Assembly: GCA_018729555.1 (NCBI GenBank) | Contig: JAHHQG010000054.1 | Coordinates: 1 to 51,166, forward strand | Direction: 5' to 3' | Source: Clostridiales bacterium | GTDB lineage: Bacteria; Bacillota; Sulfobacillia; RBS10-35 | DNA: 51,166 bases | Shown: positions 1 through 6,813 of the stretch, piece by piece | Numbering within the stretch: the first letter of the stretch is position 1 | How the letters are laid out: the number at the start of each line of letters is the position of its first letter | Translations under genes and position numbers: made by a program | Notes under the pieces: generated by a model | The model's database searches: none | The model's input: the letters and a program-made list of their open reading frames with translations, nothing else | Told to the model about the DNA's origin: nothing

Positions 1-489
1 ATCCCCGAAGAGGACCTTTTGGGCCGTCCCCCGCTGGGTCTTTCCTTCCGCGATCTTCTGGAACCAGGCTTCGCCGCCCAGGCGCTGGGCGGCAAAGTGG
101 CTCATGAGGCCCTTGATGGCGGTGGCCGGGATGACGGGCACCCCATAGGTGTGGTGCCAGGTCATGGAGGTTTCCGTGACCCCTTCCTGGCCAAGGCCGA
201 TGACCAGGCGGGAATCCTTGATTTCAAAGGTAGCAAAGGTAGCCCCCGCTTGGGATAGAGCCTCTTCGTACCGCCTAAAGAAGTCCTCATAGCCCGGCGG
301 GCTTTCCTGATGGGAGGCGAGTTCTCGGAAGAGGTTGCCTTTAGACTCGCCTTTAGACTCCGTATCGTCTTTCCTGGCACTATAGATGTACTTGATGTAT
401 TTATCCATCCAAAGTCCGAGGTGAGTCGATCCTTTGGGGTTAAATTCCAGGTCGTCTAGATCTTTCCGCCGCGTGCTGGGCGTGGTCAC
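1..489 (-). CDS. cmr6: Cmr6, type III-B CRISPR RAMP protein (3' end outside window)
   Basis: A Cas7-like RAMP subunit that caps the backbone of the Cmr RNA-targeting complex. The frame is open for 163 codons from a GTG at 489 to the window edge, so the C-terminus is missing. The segment around residues 105-135 carries the family signature: a Gly-rich loop, then THHTYGVP-like residues (here TWHHTYGVPVIP) and the basic AIKGL turn that follows. The GTG overlaps the TGA of cmr5 as GTGA, so translation is probably coupled. A 12-base in-frame tandem duplication near residues 45-52 gives an ESKG-ESKG linker. Last of six cmr genes in the operon as far as the window shows. The identity rests on motif and context. 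Confidence 0.88.
   Translation of the reverse strand, partial: MTTPSTRRKDLDDLEFNPKGSTHLGLWMDKYIKYIYSARKDDTESKGESKGNLFRELASHQESPPGYEDFFRRYEEALSQAGATFATFEIKDSRLVIGLGQEGVTETSMTWHHTYGVPVIPATAIKGLMSHFAAQRLGGEAWFQKIAEGKTQRGTAQKVLFGD
337..360. repeat. 12-bp perfect tandem duplication inside cmr6
   Basis: Two copies of GCCTTTAGACTC lie head to tail at 337-348 and 349-360. They are in frame with cmr6 and encode ESKG twice in a polar linker, so the protein stays open. This looks like recent replication slippage. Confidence 0.9.
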
Positions 490-878
490 CCGCCGACCCC
501 CCTTTCAACTCCTTCCTCGTCACCGGCGCTTTGGGCAAGGATGATATCGGCGTAGCGGCGATACCACTGAGCCACTCCCAAGACCTGGCGAGTGAGGCGG
601 ATGTAGTCCGAAAGCGAGGCCGTGCGGGCTCGTTCCTCAAGAGCTTCGACGCTCTCATACCCCAACGTTGCGGCCACATCGTGCAGAAAAGCGCGCTGGG
701 CCTCTTCGCCCCGCGAGCCGACAAACGCGATGGCTTGAGCTAGGCCGCTGGTCTTCACCAGCTGAGGGAATCCCCTCGCCTGACTGATGTATTTATCCTG
801 CCAGCTACGGTCCTTCTTCTGGCGATTGCGGACCTTATCGTAAGCGCTCTGGGCCCATTCCTGCTCCCTGGTCTTCAT
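486..878 (-). CDS. cmr5: Cmr5, small subunit of the type III-B complex
   Basis: 130-residue, mostly helical small subunit that forms the minor filament next to the Cmr4 backbone. The charged N-terminus MKTREQEWAQSAYDKV, a middle GLAQAIAFV segment and a late LTRQVLGVAQWYRRYADIIL helix fit the Cmr5 family, and the length matches its usual 120-150 residues. Only 3 bases separate it from the cmr4 stop, and its own stop overlaps the cmr6 GTG. It has no catalytic residues; its role is structural. Confidence 0.93.
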   Translation of the reverse strand: MKTREQEWAQSAYDKVRNRQKKDRSWQDKYISQARGFPQLVKTSGLAQAIAFVGSRGEEAQRAFLHDVAATLGYESVEALEERARTASLSDYIRLTRQVLGVAQWYRRYADIILAQSAGDEEGVERGVGG

Positions 879-881
879 GCC

Positions 882-1748
882 TCAAACCCCCCAGGAAAGG
901 GTGCAGAGGCCCCGCCCCACCGAAGCCTTGCCCCCCAGCTGAATGACACCCGAGAAAAGGTCCTGAACCTGGGTCCAATTGCCGTGCTGGACGGCGCCGT
1001 TGGCGGCCACGGGCGCCAGGAGAACAAGGGTGTAGAGAAGGCTTTCCGCCGGAAGATGCTCTTCATACCAGAGGGCTCTCCGGGCTACCGTCTTCTTCTC
1101 GTCTTCGATGCGCACCCGCGCCACAACCTCCGTCGCTGTCTCCAACAGGAAACCCATGAGATCGTCGTGGACGATGAGGAGCCGTCCTTTAACGGGCGCA
1201 CGGGTCCGGGCCGCGAAAAACCTTTCCCACTGGGTCACCTCGGCGGCTGCCTGTGCCTCCAAATCCAGGTCTTCTAGATAGACCTTCTTTTCACCGGCGA
1301 AGAGGATGCTCTCCTTGCTGGCGTATGCCCCGTTCAATGTGGAAGGCGTGGGGATGGCTTCGGGGATCTCGCCCGCGTTATCCACTTCAGCCTCTCGCAG
1401 GTCCCGTTGGAAGCGTTTCAGGAGAAAAGGACTGGTGCCATAGGCGAAGACACCCGCCAGGCTGCGCACCGGGAAGAGGAGAAGGCGGACGTCCCCCACA
1501 ACGAGGGACCCTGCGTGTTCATGGGCACTGCTGGTGTCGGGTCCAAAAAGAGTTTTGATGGCATCCTTCGAAAAGCCCTTTTCCTTGGCCCGGTCTCGGA
1601 GGGAACCTTTGAGGGAGCTGCCCGGAAGATAGGGAATCCCCGTGGCTCGTTCCCTTGCGATGGGCAAATCCACCGTGCCCACCCCCTGGCCAATGCCGGC
1701 ATGCAAGGGCGAGAGGGCGTGGACAAACACCACACGGGCATCTTTCAT
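882..1748 (-). CDS. cmr4: Cmr4, Cas7-type backbone and target-RNA nuclease subunit
   Basis: 288 residues, the repeated backbone subunit that cuts target RNA at 6-nt spacing in characterised Cmr complexes. The N-terminal stretch reads LSPLHAGIGQGVGTVDLPI, then an RERATGIPYLPGSSLKG signature; Asp27 sits where the catalytic Asp of Pyrococcus Cmr4 lies, so slicing should be intact. The C-terminus has the Gly-rich GGKASVGRG loop of RAMP proteins. Its ATG overlaps the cmr1 TGA as ATGA. Activity is inferred from the family. Confidence 0.95.
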   Translation of the reverse strand: MKDARVVFVHALSPLHAGIGQGVGTVDLPIARERATGIPYLPGSSLKGSLRDRAKEKGFSKDAIKTLFGPDTSSAHEHAGSLVVGDVRLLLFPVRSLAGVFAYGTSPFLLKRFQRDLREAEVDNAGEIPEAIPTPSTLNGAYASKESILFAGEKKVYLEDLDLEAQAAAEVTQWERFFAARTRAPVKGRLLIVHDDLMGFLLETATEVVARVRIEDEKKTVARRALWYEEHLPAESLLYTLVLLAPVAANGAVQHGNWTQVQDLFSGVIQLGGKASVGRGLCTLSWGV

Positions 1749-2977
1749 CGGCGGTAACCTCCCTTTCCACCTTGATGGCGACGGGTTAGATGATCGAAGG
1801 CCGCTTGTACGACATCGGTCTGACCGTTGAGCACACGGATTTTCGCAGCTTCCCCTTTGTCCAGCTGGACCTCCACATCCACCGATGTTTTGTCCTTGTT
1901 GAACTCCAGCTGAACACCACCGGGAACTTCTCTGGAGCCCTGCAGAACAACCACAACGGTCATATTCTCGGCTATAGGCCGAAAGATGAGGGGGCTAGCG
2001 AGGCGATCGAACTCCTTAGATTTCGGTTTAAGGGTGCTGTTGTAAGCTTCATCCTCCTCATCCTTGAAGTGAAAGATAATCGGCAAACCCAGCTGGCCCC
2101 GCGGAAACTTGCCCGATTCGGTTGGCTTTTTCCTCAGCTTGCGGATCGTCTCCGGTTCTGGCCATAGGCTTTTGCCCCTACCATCACTACCGCGGGATTG
2201 CCGAAAACGCTGGTATTGTTCGGCAACGGTCTTCCACGGCTTCTGGACCACTGCCACAGGACTTTCGGAGGTCAGGTGGGGTACCCCCGCAGGCCACTGG
2301 GTATCCTCAATGTACTGGCGCAGCCTCTCTTTGATCTGGTCCTGCACCTGTTCAGCCGTTCTTTGAGCGGAAGAATCATCCGTCCGGGGGCGGACAGCCC
2401 CAAACCCCCGTCGGGTTCGCGCCCCCACCCCGCCAAAGGTTTCCCACGCCCAAAGGGCGGCGTGCACCTCTCGCTTGAGGTCTTCCAACGAAAGGCCCTT
2501 GGGGGGGCGTAATTGGATCTCCAACGCAAATTTTACGTTAAGGGTGACCTTTCCGCTGGGAATACCCCCGGGTTGAGGCTGCAGGGGGAAGGAGAGATAT
2601 CCGGGGGCGACTTCCGTTGGCTTCGTTCGAGTGCTCCAGGCCTCCCTGCGCTCGGGTTTCGAACGAGGGATCACCCGGAGGACGACAGGAGAAGGGCCTT
2701 GCCGCCCTTCCTCCCCTACACTTCCGAAATACTTCTCCTCCAGCTCCCGAAGCTTTTGCAGATCGCCCTCCGCCTGCCAACCCCGAATGGCCCGCCACCA
2801 GAACCGGAGCTGCCCCTTGATACCGGAAGCTCGGACCACGGTGACGGGATCGGGTTCCCGGGGTTGGGCGCCCCCGCCGAAAAGAGGGGTTAGAAGCTCG
2901 TACTCCCGCACCTCTTTGTAAAGGGAAGGCCATTGAGGCCGGAATTCATCGCGCCATTCCGGAATCTTCCGCGTCAC
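1745..2977 (-). CDS. cmr1: Cmr1, type III-B RAMP subunit
   Basis: 410-residue tandem-RAMP protein at the 3' end of the crRNA in Cmr complexes. The start of the first domain shows YELLTPLFGGG, and the ASGIKGQLRFWWRA segment is the hallmark of Cmr1; a Gly-rich GGVGARTRRGFG loop lies near residue 185. The frame is open from a GTG at 2986, but the GTG at 2977 overlaps the cmr3 TGA as GTGA, the same coupling used elsewhere in this operon, so I take 2977 as the start. Confidence 0.92.
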   Translation of the reverse strand: MTRKIPEWRDEFRPQWPSLYKEVREYELLTPLFGGGAQPREPDPVTVVRASGIKGQLRFWWRAIRGWQAEGDLQKLRELEEKYFGSVGEEGRQGPSPVVLRVIPRSKPERREAWSTRTKPTEVAPGYLSFPLQPQPGGIPSGKVTLNVKFALEIQLRPPKGLSLEDLKREVHAALWAWETFGGVGARTRRGFGAVRPRTDDSSAQRTAEQVQDQIKERLRQYIEDTQWPAGVPHLTSESPVAVVQKPWKTVAEQYQRFRQSRGSDGRGKSLWPEPETIRKLRKKPTESGKFPRGQLGLPIIFHFKDEEDEAYNSTLKPKSKEFDRLASPLIFRPIAENMTVVVVLQGSREVPGGVQLEFNKDKTSVDVEVQLDKGEAAKIRVLNGQTDVVQAAFDHLTRRHQGGKGGYRR

Positions 2978-4101
2978 GGCTCCCACACCCCCACCACTGC
3001 CAGCCCTTCGCCATTTCGGCGATGTTCATCGCCGTCGGCGATGCACTCCCACCAGATGTCTTTGGCCCATCGCTCTTTTTGGTCAGGACCCCAATCTTCC
3101 GGGAACTCCACGAAGTAGACGCTCCCCGCCGGCACCAGGCGGCGGGAGGGTTTCGGCCGGCCTTTGGCCATATCCCAGCCCGAGACCACCAGCGGTCGTC
3201 CCACGGCTGCTGCCCGAATGGATGCCCCGTAGAGTTTCTGATCCTTAGGTGCAAACCCGCCCTGGAAGTAACCCGGCGTGAGAAGGATCACCTGGGCTCC
3301 TCGGCTCTTTCGGATCATCTGCAAAAGCTCATCCAACATATCCCACGGTTCGGGGCCTTTCTGCCAAAGAGCCAGACGCCGCTCCCCTCCGATGGGGTGG
3401 ACCCCCTCGAGGGAAACGGCCTGAGGCGTCACCACGCCCACCCAGAGGGCCAGCTCCCGGGCTTGGCTGAGGGGGGCATCCTTTCCCTTCGAGACAAACT
3501 CCAGGCTTTGCGTCGAAAAAAGCATCCCTTCCTTGGCCGTTCGCGTCTCGGGATCGATCATGACATGCACCCGGATATCTTCCGCCGGGGCCGGGAACTC
3601 GGCCGAAGCTTCCTCCCACTGGACCTTTTCACCAAGGAGCCAGGAACGGAACATATGGGACGGCCACCATGACGGAGCGGCCGGGGGTTTTTCCGGCGTC
3701 AGGTCATCCTCCATAGGAAAGAGGGGCTGCCAGTCCCCTCCCCGATTCACCCGTTCGGTCTCGGAAAGCTTTCGCGGTGCCAGGGGTACCATGCGGATGG
3801 AACGGACGTCTGGCTCCCTCACAGGAAGGCTATCCAAAGGTGCAGGAAAGAGAAACTCCCACCCATCCCCATTTCGGATCAAGGGAAGAGGTCCTTTGAT
3901 GGCCACCTGCAGCACTTCTTGCAGCTCATCCTGACGAAAGCTCAAGCCCCGGGCAAACCCGTACACGGTCCGCACGGTACCGGCCACCATCTGCGGGGTG
4001 GCAAAGGGAAGGGATCGGGCTCGGCTTCCAGGGATGGCGGACGAAAAGGGTTTCCCGTCTCGGACCAGGAGAGGATCCCGGGGCACAATGGCCAGATTCA
4101 T
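2974..4101 (-). CDS. cmr3: Cmr3, Cas5-type RAMP subunit
   Basis: 375 residues. Cmr3 binds the 5' repeat handle of the crRNA and bridges Cas10 to the backbone. The N-terminus (NLAIVPRDPLLVRDGKPF, then an SLPFATPQMVAGTVRT segment) is diagnostic, and the C-terminus has ERWAKDIWWECIADGDEHRRNGEG, split here as ERWAKDIWWEC and IADGDEHRRNGEG, ending in the LAVVGVW strand. The frame extends 60 codons upstream, but the ATG at 4101 overlaps the cmr2 stop as ATGA and matches where homologues begin. Confidence 0.93.
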   Translation of the reverse strand: MNLAIVPRDPLLVRDGKPFSSAIPGSRARSLPFATPQMVAGTVRTVYGFARGLSFRQDELQEVLQVAIKGPLPLIRNGDGWEFLFPAPLDSLPVREPDVRSIRMVPLAPRKLSETERVNRGGDWQPLFPMEDDLTPEKPPAAPSWWPSHMFRSWLLGEKVQWEEASAEFPAPAEDIRVHVMIDPETRTAKEGMLFSTQSLEFVSKGKDAPLSQARELALWVGVVTPQAVSLEGVHPIGGERRLALWQKGPEPWDMLDELLQMIRKSRGAQVILLTPGYFQGGFAPKDQKLYGASIRAAAVGRPLVVSGWDMAKGRPKPSRRLVPAGSVYFVEFPEDWGPDQKERWAKDIWWECIADGDEHRRNGEGLAVVGVWEP

Positions 4102-5891
4102 CGGGTCACCCCCTTCAGGCTCTTGCGGCTGAACAATCGGGCCACGATCAACTCCCGGGCCAGTTGCTCCACCAGGAAGTCCTGACTTTCTCCGGCCATC
4201 ATGGGCGCGAGGTAAGCTTCCAGAACCTCCTGCGTCGATCGGCGCATGTCTTTCCGACGGATGATCCGCACCGCTTCCCAATAAAGGACTTCCCGCGTCA
4301 CCCCCGTCTTCAGGCGCAGGCTCAGATTCAGGAGTTCGTAGGGAAGCCCCGCCGTGATCTCCTCGTTTTCGTAGAGCCGGATGTACTCATCGAGGCGCTC
4401 CTTGAGGTTCTTCTCTTGTCCTTTCCCCTCCCAACTCCCCCAGACCATGGTCTCGCTCCCGCTGCGGGGTGCCGACACCACCGCCAGGGCGTTTCGCCCT
4501 CCCTTTTCCTTGGCAGCCTTCAGGGCCCTGCGGGCCAGCTCCAGGGCATCCTGAAGGGGTTCCATGATGTGAACCCCTGCCACCCCTACGGAAAGGGTGG
4601 GCGATGAGCCCTCCCTCGAATGGGACGTCTCCCGCCCTTCCTCGGTAGGCGCTGCTTCGGAGGCCGCTGGATTGGGGAAGTTCACCGTCTCTCTGAAGAG
4701 CTGAGCCAGCTCCGCCGCGCAATCGAGGGCCCTGGTCACCGGGAGAAAGGCCATCACATCGTCACCGCCGGAGTAAACCAGAAACCCGTCGTGGGCTTCC
4801 ACCACACCTTTCACCTGACGGGCAAAGGCCACCAGGTTCTGGGAGAACCTTTGGTGGGCGGCCATGCCCCCCCGGTCCGCCACGTGGTCCAAAGCGTCCC
4901 CCATGCGGTCTCCGTCGGCCACGAGGATACAATAGTAAGGATATGGGAGTTCCAATTTCAGCTCACGATAGACTTGCTGCACGTCCTCGGCGGCTTTTCG
5001 GGCATCCTTTGGGTCTAAAAATTCATCCCACATGGAGGGGTAATAAAGGGCCGGTTCGTCTTGGAGGCTGACCCGCGTTCCCTCCCTATCGGTGTCGTCG
5101 CGGTCGCTCCTTAAGTCATACCGGTCGATCAGGGCCTGCAGCTCGGACTTTAAGCGCTCCCGTTTGTCGGCATCGAGCTTCTGCAGATAGGGTCGGACCG
5201 CCATGTCCACCGTACTCCGGAACCGGCCCCCTCCCCAGCGGCGCTTCAGGAGATCAACACCGGAAAGGTTCTCGGCGCCTCGCAAACGCCAGGCCCGCCT
5301 TACCCAAAGAGGAATATCTTCACTTCTTAGGTTCTCTTTTAGGACATGTTCTCTTTGGCCATCCAGGGAGCTCTTTGGCCGATCGCCGGCCCAGGACGGC
5401 TGAGTGAAAAAGCGGGTGGCTTTCCGAGCTCGGATCAGCGCCGCTACCCTCCGACGGGCATCGGCGTAGCCATGCTCATCCTTTAAGGCTACCGCGGCCC
5501 AGTAGATTTCGGGAAAATCGGCGATCTGATCCAGGGCCATCGGTAAGTCGATAAACGCTTCATAAGGCTCAAGAAGTTTTAATCCTTCCTGGCGGATATA
5601 CGCTCGCAGGTGGTCTTCAACGCCTTCTAGCCAATCGGGCGGCTCTGAAGAGGGATCCATCGCCAGAACGATGTTGGCGACCCCGACTCCAGCCATGTCT
5701 TTCAGTTGGGCTTCATCAGCGGCTCCGGGAAAGATCAGGTGATCGTACCCCACGCGATGGGCGACAAATCGGGCTGCCTCTTCCGCCAATTGGGAGAGCA
5801 TCTGGCTTGCGGCATAGAGATCCTGGCTGCGGCGGGCAGTGGCGATAAACTCCTGGACCGGACCGATGCTGACGGAAATCAGCCATGCCAA
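4098..5891 (-). CDS. cmr2: Cas10/Cmr2 with GGDD cyclase motif and no HD domain
   Basis: Large subunit of the type III-B complex, 597 residues. It opens at the first palm domain (SVSIGPVQEFIATARRSQDL), so the roughly 200-residue N-terminal HD nuclease region of long Cmr2 proteins is absent. The second palm has the intact cyclase motif YSGGDD, Asp pair at about residues 377-378, preceded by YYCILVADGDRMG. Target RNA should therefore trigger cyclic oligoadenylate synthesis but not DNA cutting by an HD domain; this is inference from the family. Start: the frame runs up to a TTG at 5969, but a TTG at 5891 has AGGAGG (5901-5906) nine bases upstream and puts the protein start at the conserved palm. 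First gene of the operon. Confidence 0.95.
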   Translation of the reverse strand: MAWLISVSIGPVQEFIATARRSQDLYAASQMLSQLAEEAARFVAHRVGYDHLIFPGAADEAQLKDMAGVGVANIVLAMDPSSEPPDWLEGVEDHLRAYIRQEGLKLLEPYEAFIDLPMALDQIADFPEIYWAAVALKDEHGYADARRRVAALIRARKATRFFTQPSWAGDRPKSSLDGQREHVLKENLRSEDIPLWVRRAWRLRGAENLSGVDLLKRRWGGGRFRSTVDMAVRPYLQKLDADKRERLKSELQALIDRYDLRSDRDDTDREGTRVSLQDEPALYYPSMWDEFLDPKDARKAAEDVQQVYRELKLELPYPYYCILVADGDRMGDALDHVADRGGMAAHQRFSQNLVAFARQVKGVVEAHDGFLVYSGGDDVMAFLPVTRALDCAAELAQLFRETVNFPNPAASEAAPTEEGRETSHSREGSSPTLSVGVAGVHIMEPLQDALELARRALKAAKEKGGRNALAVVSAPRSGSETMVWGSWEGKGQEKNLKERLDEYIRLYENEEITAGLPYELLNLSLRLKTGVTREVLYWEAVRIIRRKDMRRSTQEVLEAYLAPMMAGESQDFLVEQLARELIVARLFSRKSLKGVTR

Positions 5892-5964
5892 TGGCAGATC
5901 CCTCCTTTGCTTACCATCCGCTTCGACAAAATCTCGGAACTTCCTGCCAGGTAAGCGCAAATAC

Positions 5965-5998
5965 ACCAAAAAGAAAGCCCCGGACGAATCCCCGGGGC
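5965..5998 (-). terminator. Rho-independent terminator or attenuator upstream of cmr2
   Basis: On the minus strand a perfect 7-bp GC stem (5992-5998 with 5977-5983, GCCCCGG arm) and 8-base loop are followed by TTTCTTTTTTGG. It ends the transcript of the small membrane protein gene and lies about 75 bases before the cmr2 ribosome site, so read-through into the Cmr operon could be limited by it. Confidence 0.75.
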
Positions 5999-6026
5999 AT
6001 GATCCTTCTCTTATGGGGCTAGACGT

Positions 6027-6200
6027 TTAAAGCAAGCCTTCACGCCTCAGTTGCCGCCGCCGGCGAGCGGCTCCCGCGAGGAAAATGCCGGCAATGAGGC
6101 CCGCAGCTAAGTAGGGGGAAGCCAGCCCTAAGCCTTTGAGCACCAGGGCCAGGGCAATGAAGGGCAGGAAGACGAGGAAATCCCGCAGAAGATCCGTCAC
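6027..6200 (-). CDS. Small membrane protein, 57 aa
   Basis: Unrecognised. A GTG at 6200 follows a strong site (AAAGGAGG, spacing about 7) and opens 57 codons. Residues 8-46 are almost wholly hydrophobic, enough for two short membrane helices (FLVFLPFIALALVLKGLGL and YLAAGLIAGIFLAGAA), and the tail is basic (ARRRRQLRREG), so the C-terminus should be cytoplasmic. It is divergent from the copper operon and sits upstream of the terminator before cmr2. No function is proposed. Confidence 0.6.
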   Translation of the reverse strand: MTDLLRDFLVFLPFIALALVLKGLGLASPYLAAGLIAGIFLAGAARRRRQLRREGLL

Positions 6201-6224
6201 TTCCGCACCTCCTTTCCCGTCCCC

Positions 6225-6244
6225 GGTCTATACCAGTATAGACC
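6225..6244. promoter_or_regulatory. Perfect 20-bp palindrome between divergent genes
   Basis: Arms GGTCTATAC and GTATAGACC are separated by CA. The palindrome abuts the -35 of the copZ promoter and, read on the minus strand, contains TATACT placed as a possible -10 for the small membrane protein gene. Its sequence differs from the GC-rich CsoR-type site further down, so a second regulator may act here. Confidence 0.6.
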
Positions 6245-6245
6245 C

Positions 6246-6275
6246 TTGACGGCAGAGGAATCCCTCTGTTAGCAT
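6246..6275 (+). promoter_or_regulatory. Promoter of the copZ-csoR-copA operon
   Basis: -35 TTGACG at 6246-6251 and -10 TAGCAT at 6270-6275, spacing 18. The GC-rich operator begins about 12 bases downstream, so a bound repressor would block the start region. Confidence 0.55.
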
Positions 6276-6284
6276 GGAGGCGAA

Positions 6285-6311
6285 ATACCCTCCCCCCTAG
6301 GGGAGGGGGGC
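6285..6311 (+). promoter_or_regulatory. Probable CsoR operator
   Basis: ATACCC followed by a C-run, a central CTAG and a G-run make an imperfect GC-rich inverted repeat of the kind bound by CsoR repressors. It lies between the promoter and the copZ ribosome site (AGGAGG at 6315-6320). The csoR gene itself is second in the operon, which fits autoregulation. Confidence 0.6.
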
Positions 6312-6327
6312 GAGAGGAGGGATGGCG

Positions 6328-6525
6328 ATGGAACTGGTCATTCGCGGGATGACGTGCCAGCACTGCGTACAGACGGTGAAGAAGGCCCTCTCAGGGGTCC
6401 CAGGCGTCACCAATGTCGAGGTCTCCCTGGAAGAAGAAAAAGCCTGGGTGGAAGGGGACGCGCCTCTTGAAGCCCTGGCGGAAGCTGTGAAGAAAGCCGG
6501 CTACGAAGTGGTGAGCCATGCCTAG
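6328..6525 (+). CDS. copZ: CopZ-like copper chaperone
   Basis: 65-residue heavy-metal-associated (HMA) domain protein that carries Cu(I) to the CopA pump. The ligand motif GMTCQHC (MxCxxC) is at residues 7-13, followed by the usual VKKALSGVPGVTNVEV helix and strand. An ATG at 6322 is only one base from AGGAGG, so the second ATG at 6328 (spacing 7) is the better start. Overlaps csoR by 8 bases. Confidence 0.92.
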   Translation: MELVIRGMTCQHCVQTVKKALSGVPGVTNVEVSLEEEKAWVEGDAPLEALAEAVKKAGYEVVSHA

Positions 6526-6802
6526 AGGGTATCTCCATCTGGATCCGACGGTGCGCCAGGAAGCCACCGTTAGGCTCCTATCCATCAAGGGCCACGTCGA
6601 GGGCATCATCCGCATGCTCTCCGATGAAGGTGTCTATTGTGTAGACGTCCTCCGGCAGCTGAAAGCGGTGGAAGGTGCCCTCAAGCAGGTAAGCAGCAAA
6701 GTCCTGGAGGCCCATCTGCGGGACCACGTGGCCACCGCCAAAGAACGGGGCGATGTGGACGAGATCGTCAAGGAACTGATGGAAGCCCTGAAGTACACCT
6801 GA
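6518..6802 (+). CDS. csoR: CsoR-family copper-sensing repressor, C-H-H type
   Basis: 94-residue four-helix DUF156 regulator that leaves DNA on binding Cu(I). The core reads RLLSIKGHVEGIIRML, then Cys41 (VYCVDVL), His66 and His70 (EAHLRDHV). Most CsoRs have Cys in the third position; His there matches my recollection of Thermus thermophilus CsoR, which also sits in a copZ-csoR-copA operon. RcnR-type Ni/Co sensors have His there too, but the flanking copper genes make copper the likely signal. Starts inside the end of copZ, so it is translationally coupled. Confidence 0.9.
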   Translation: MPRGYLHLDPTVRQEATVRLLSIKGHVEGIIRMLSDEGVYCVDVLRQLKAVEGALKQVSSKVLEAHLRDHVATAKERGDVDEIVKELMEALKYT

Positions 6803-6813
6803 GGAGGATAGCC

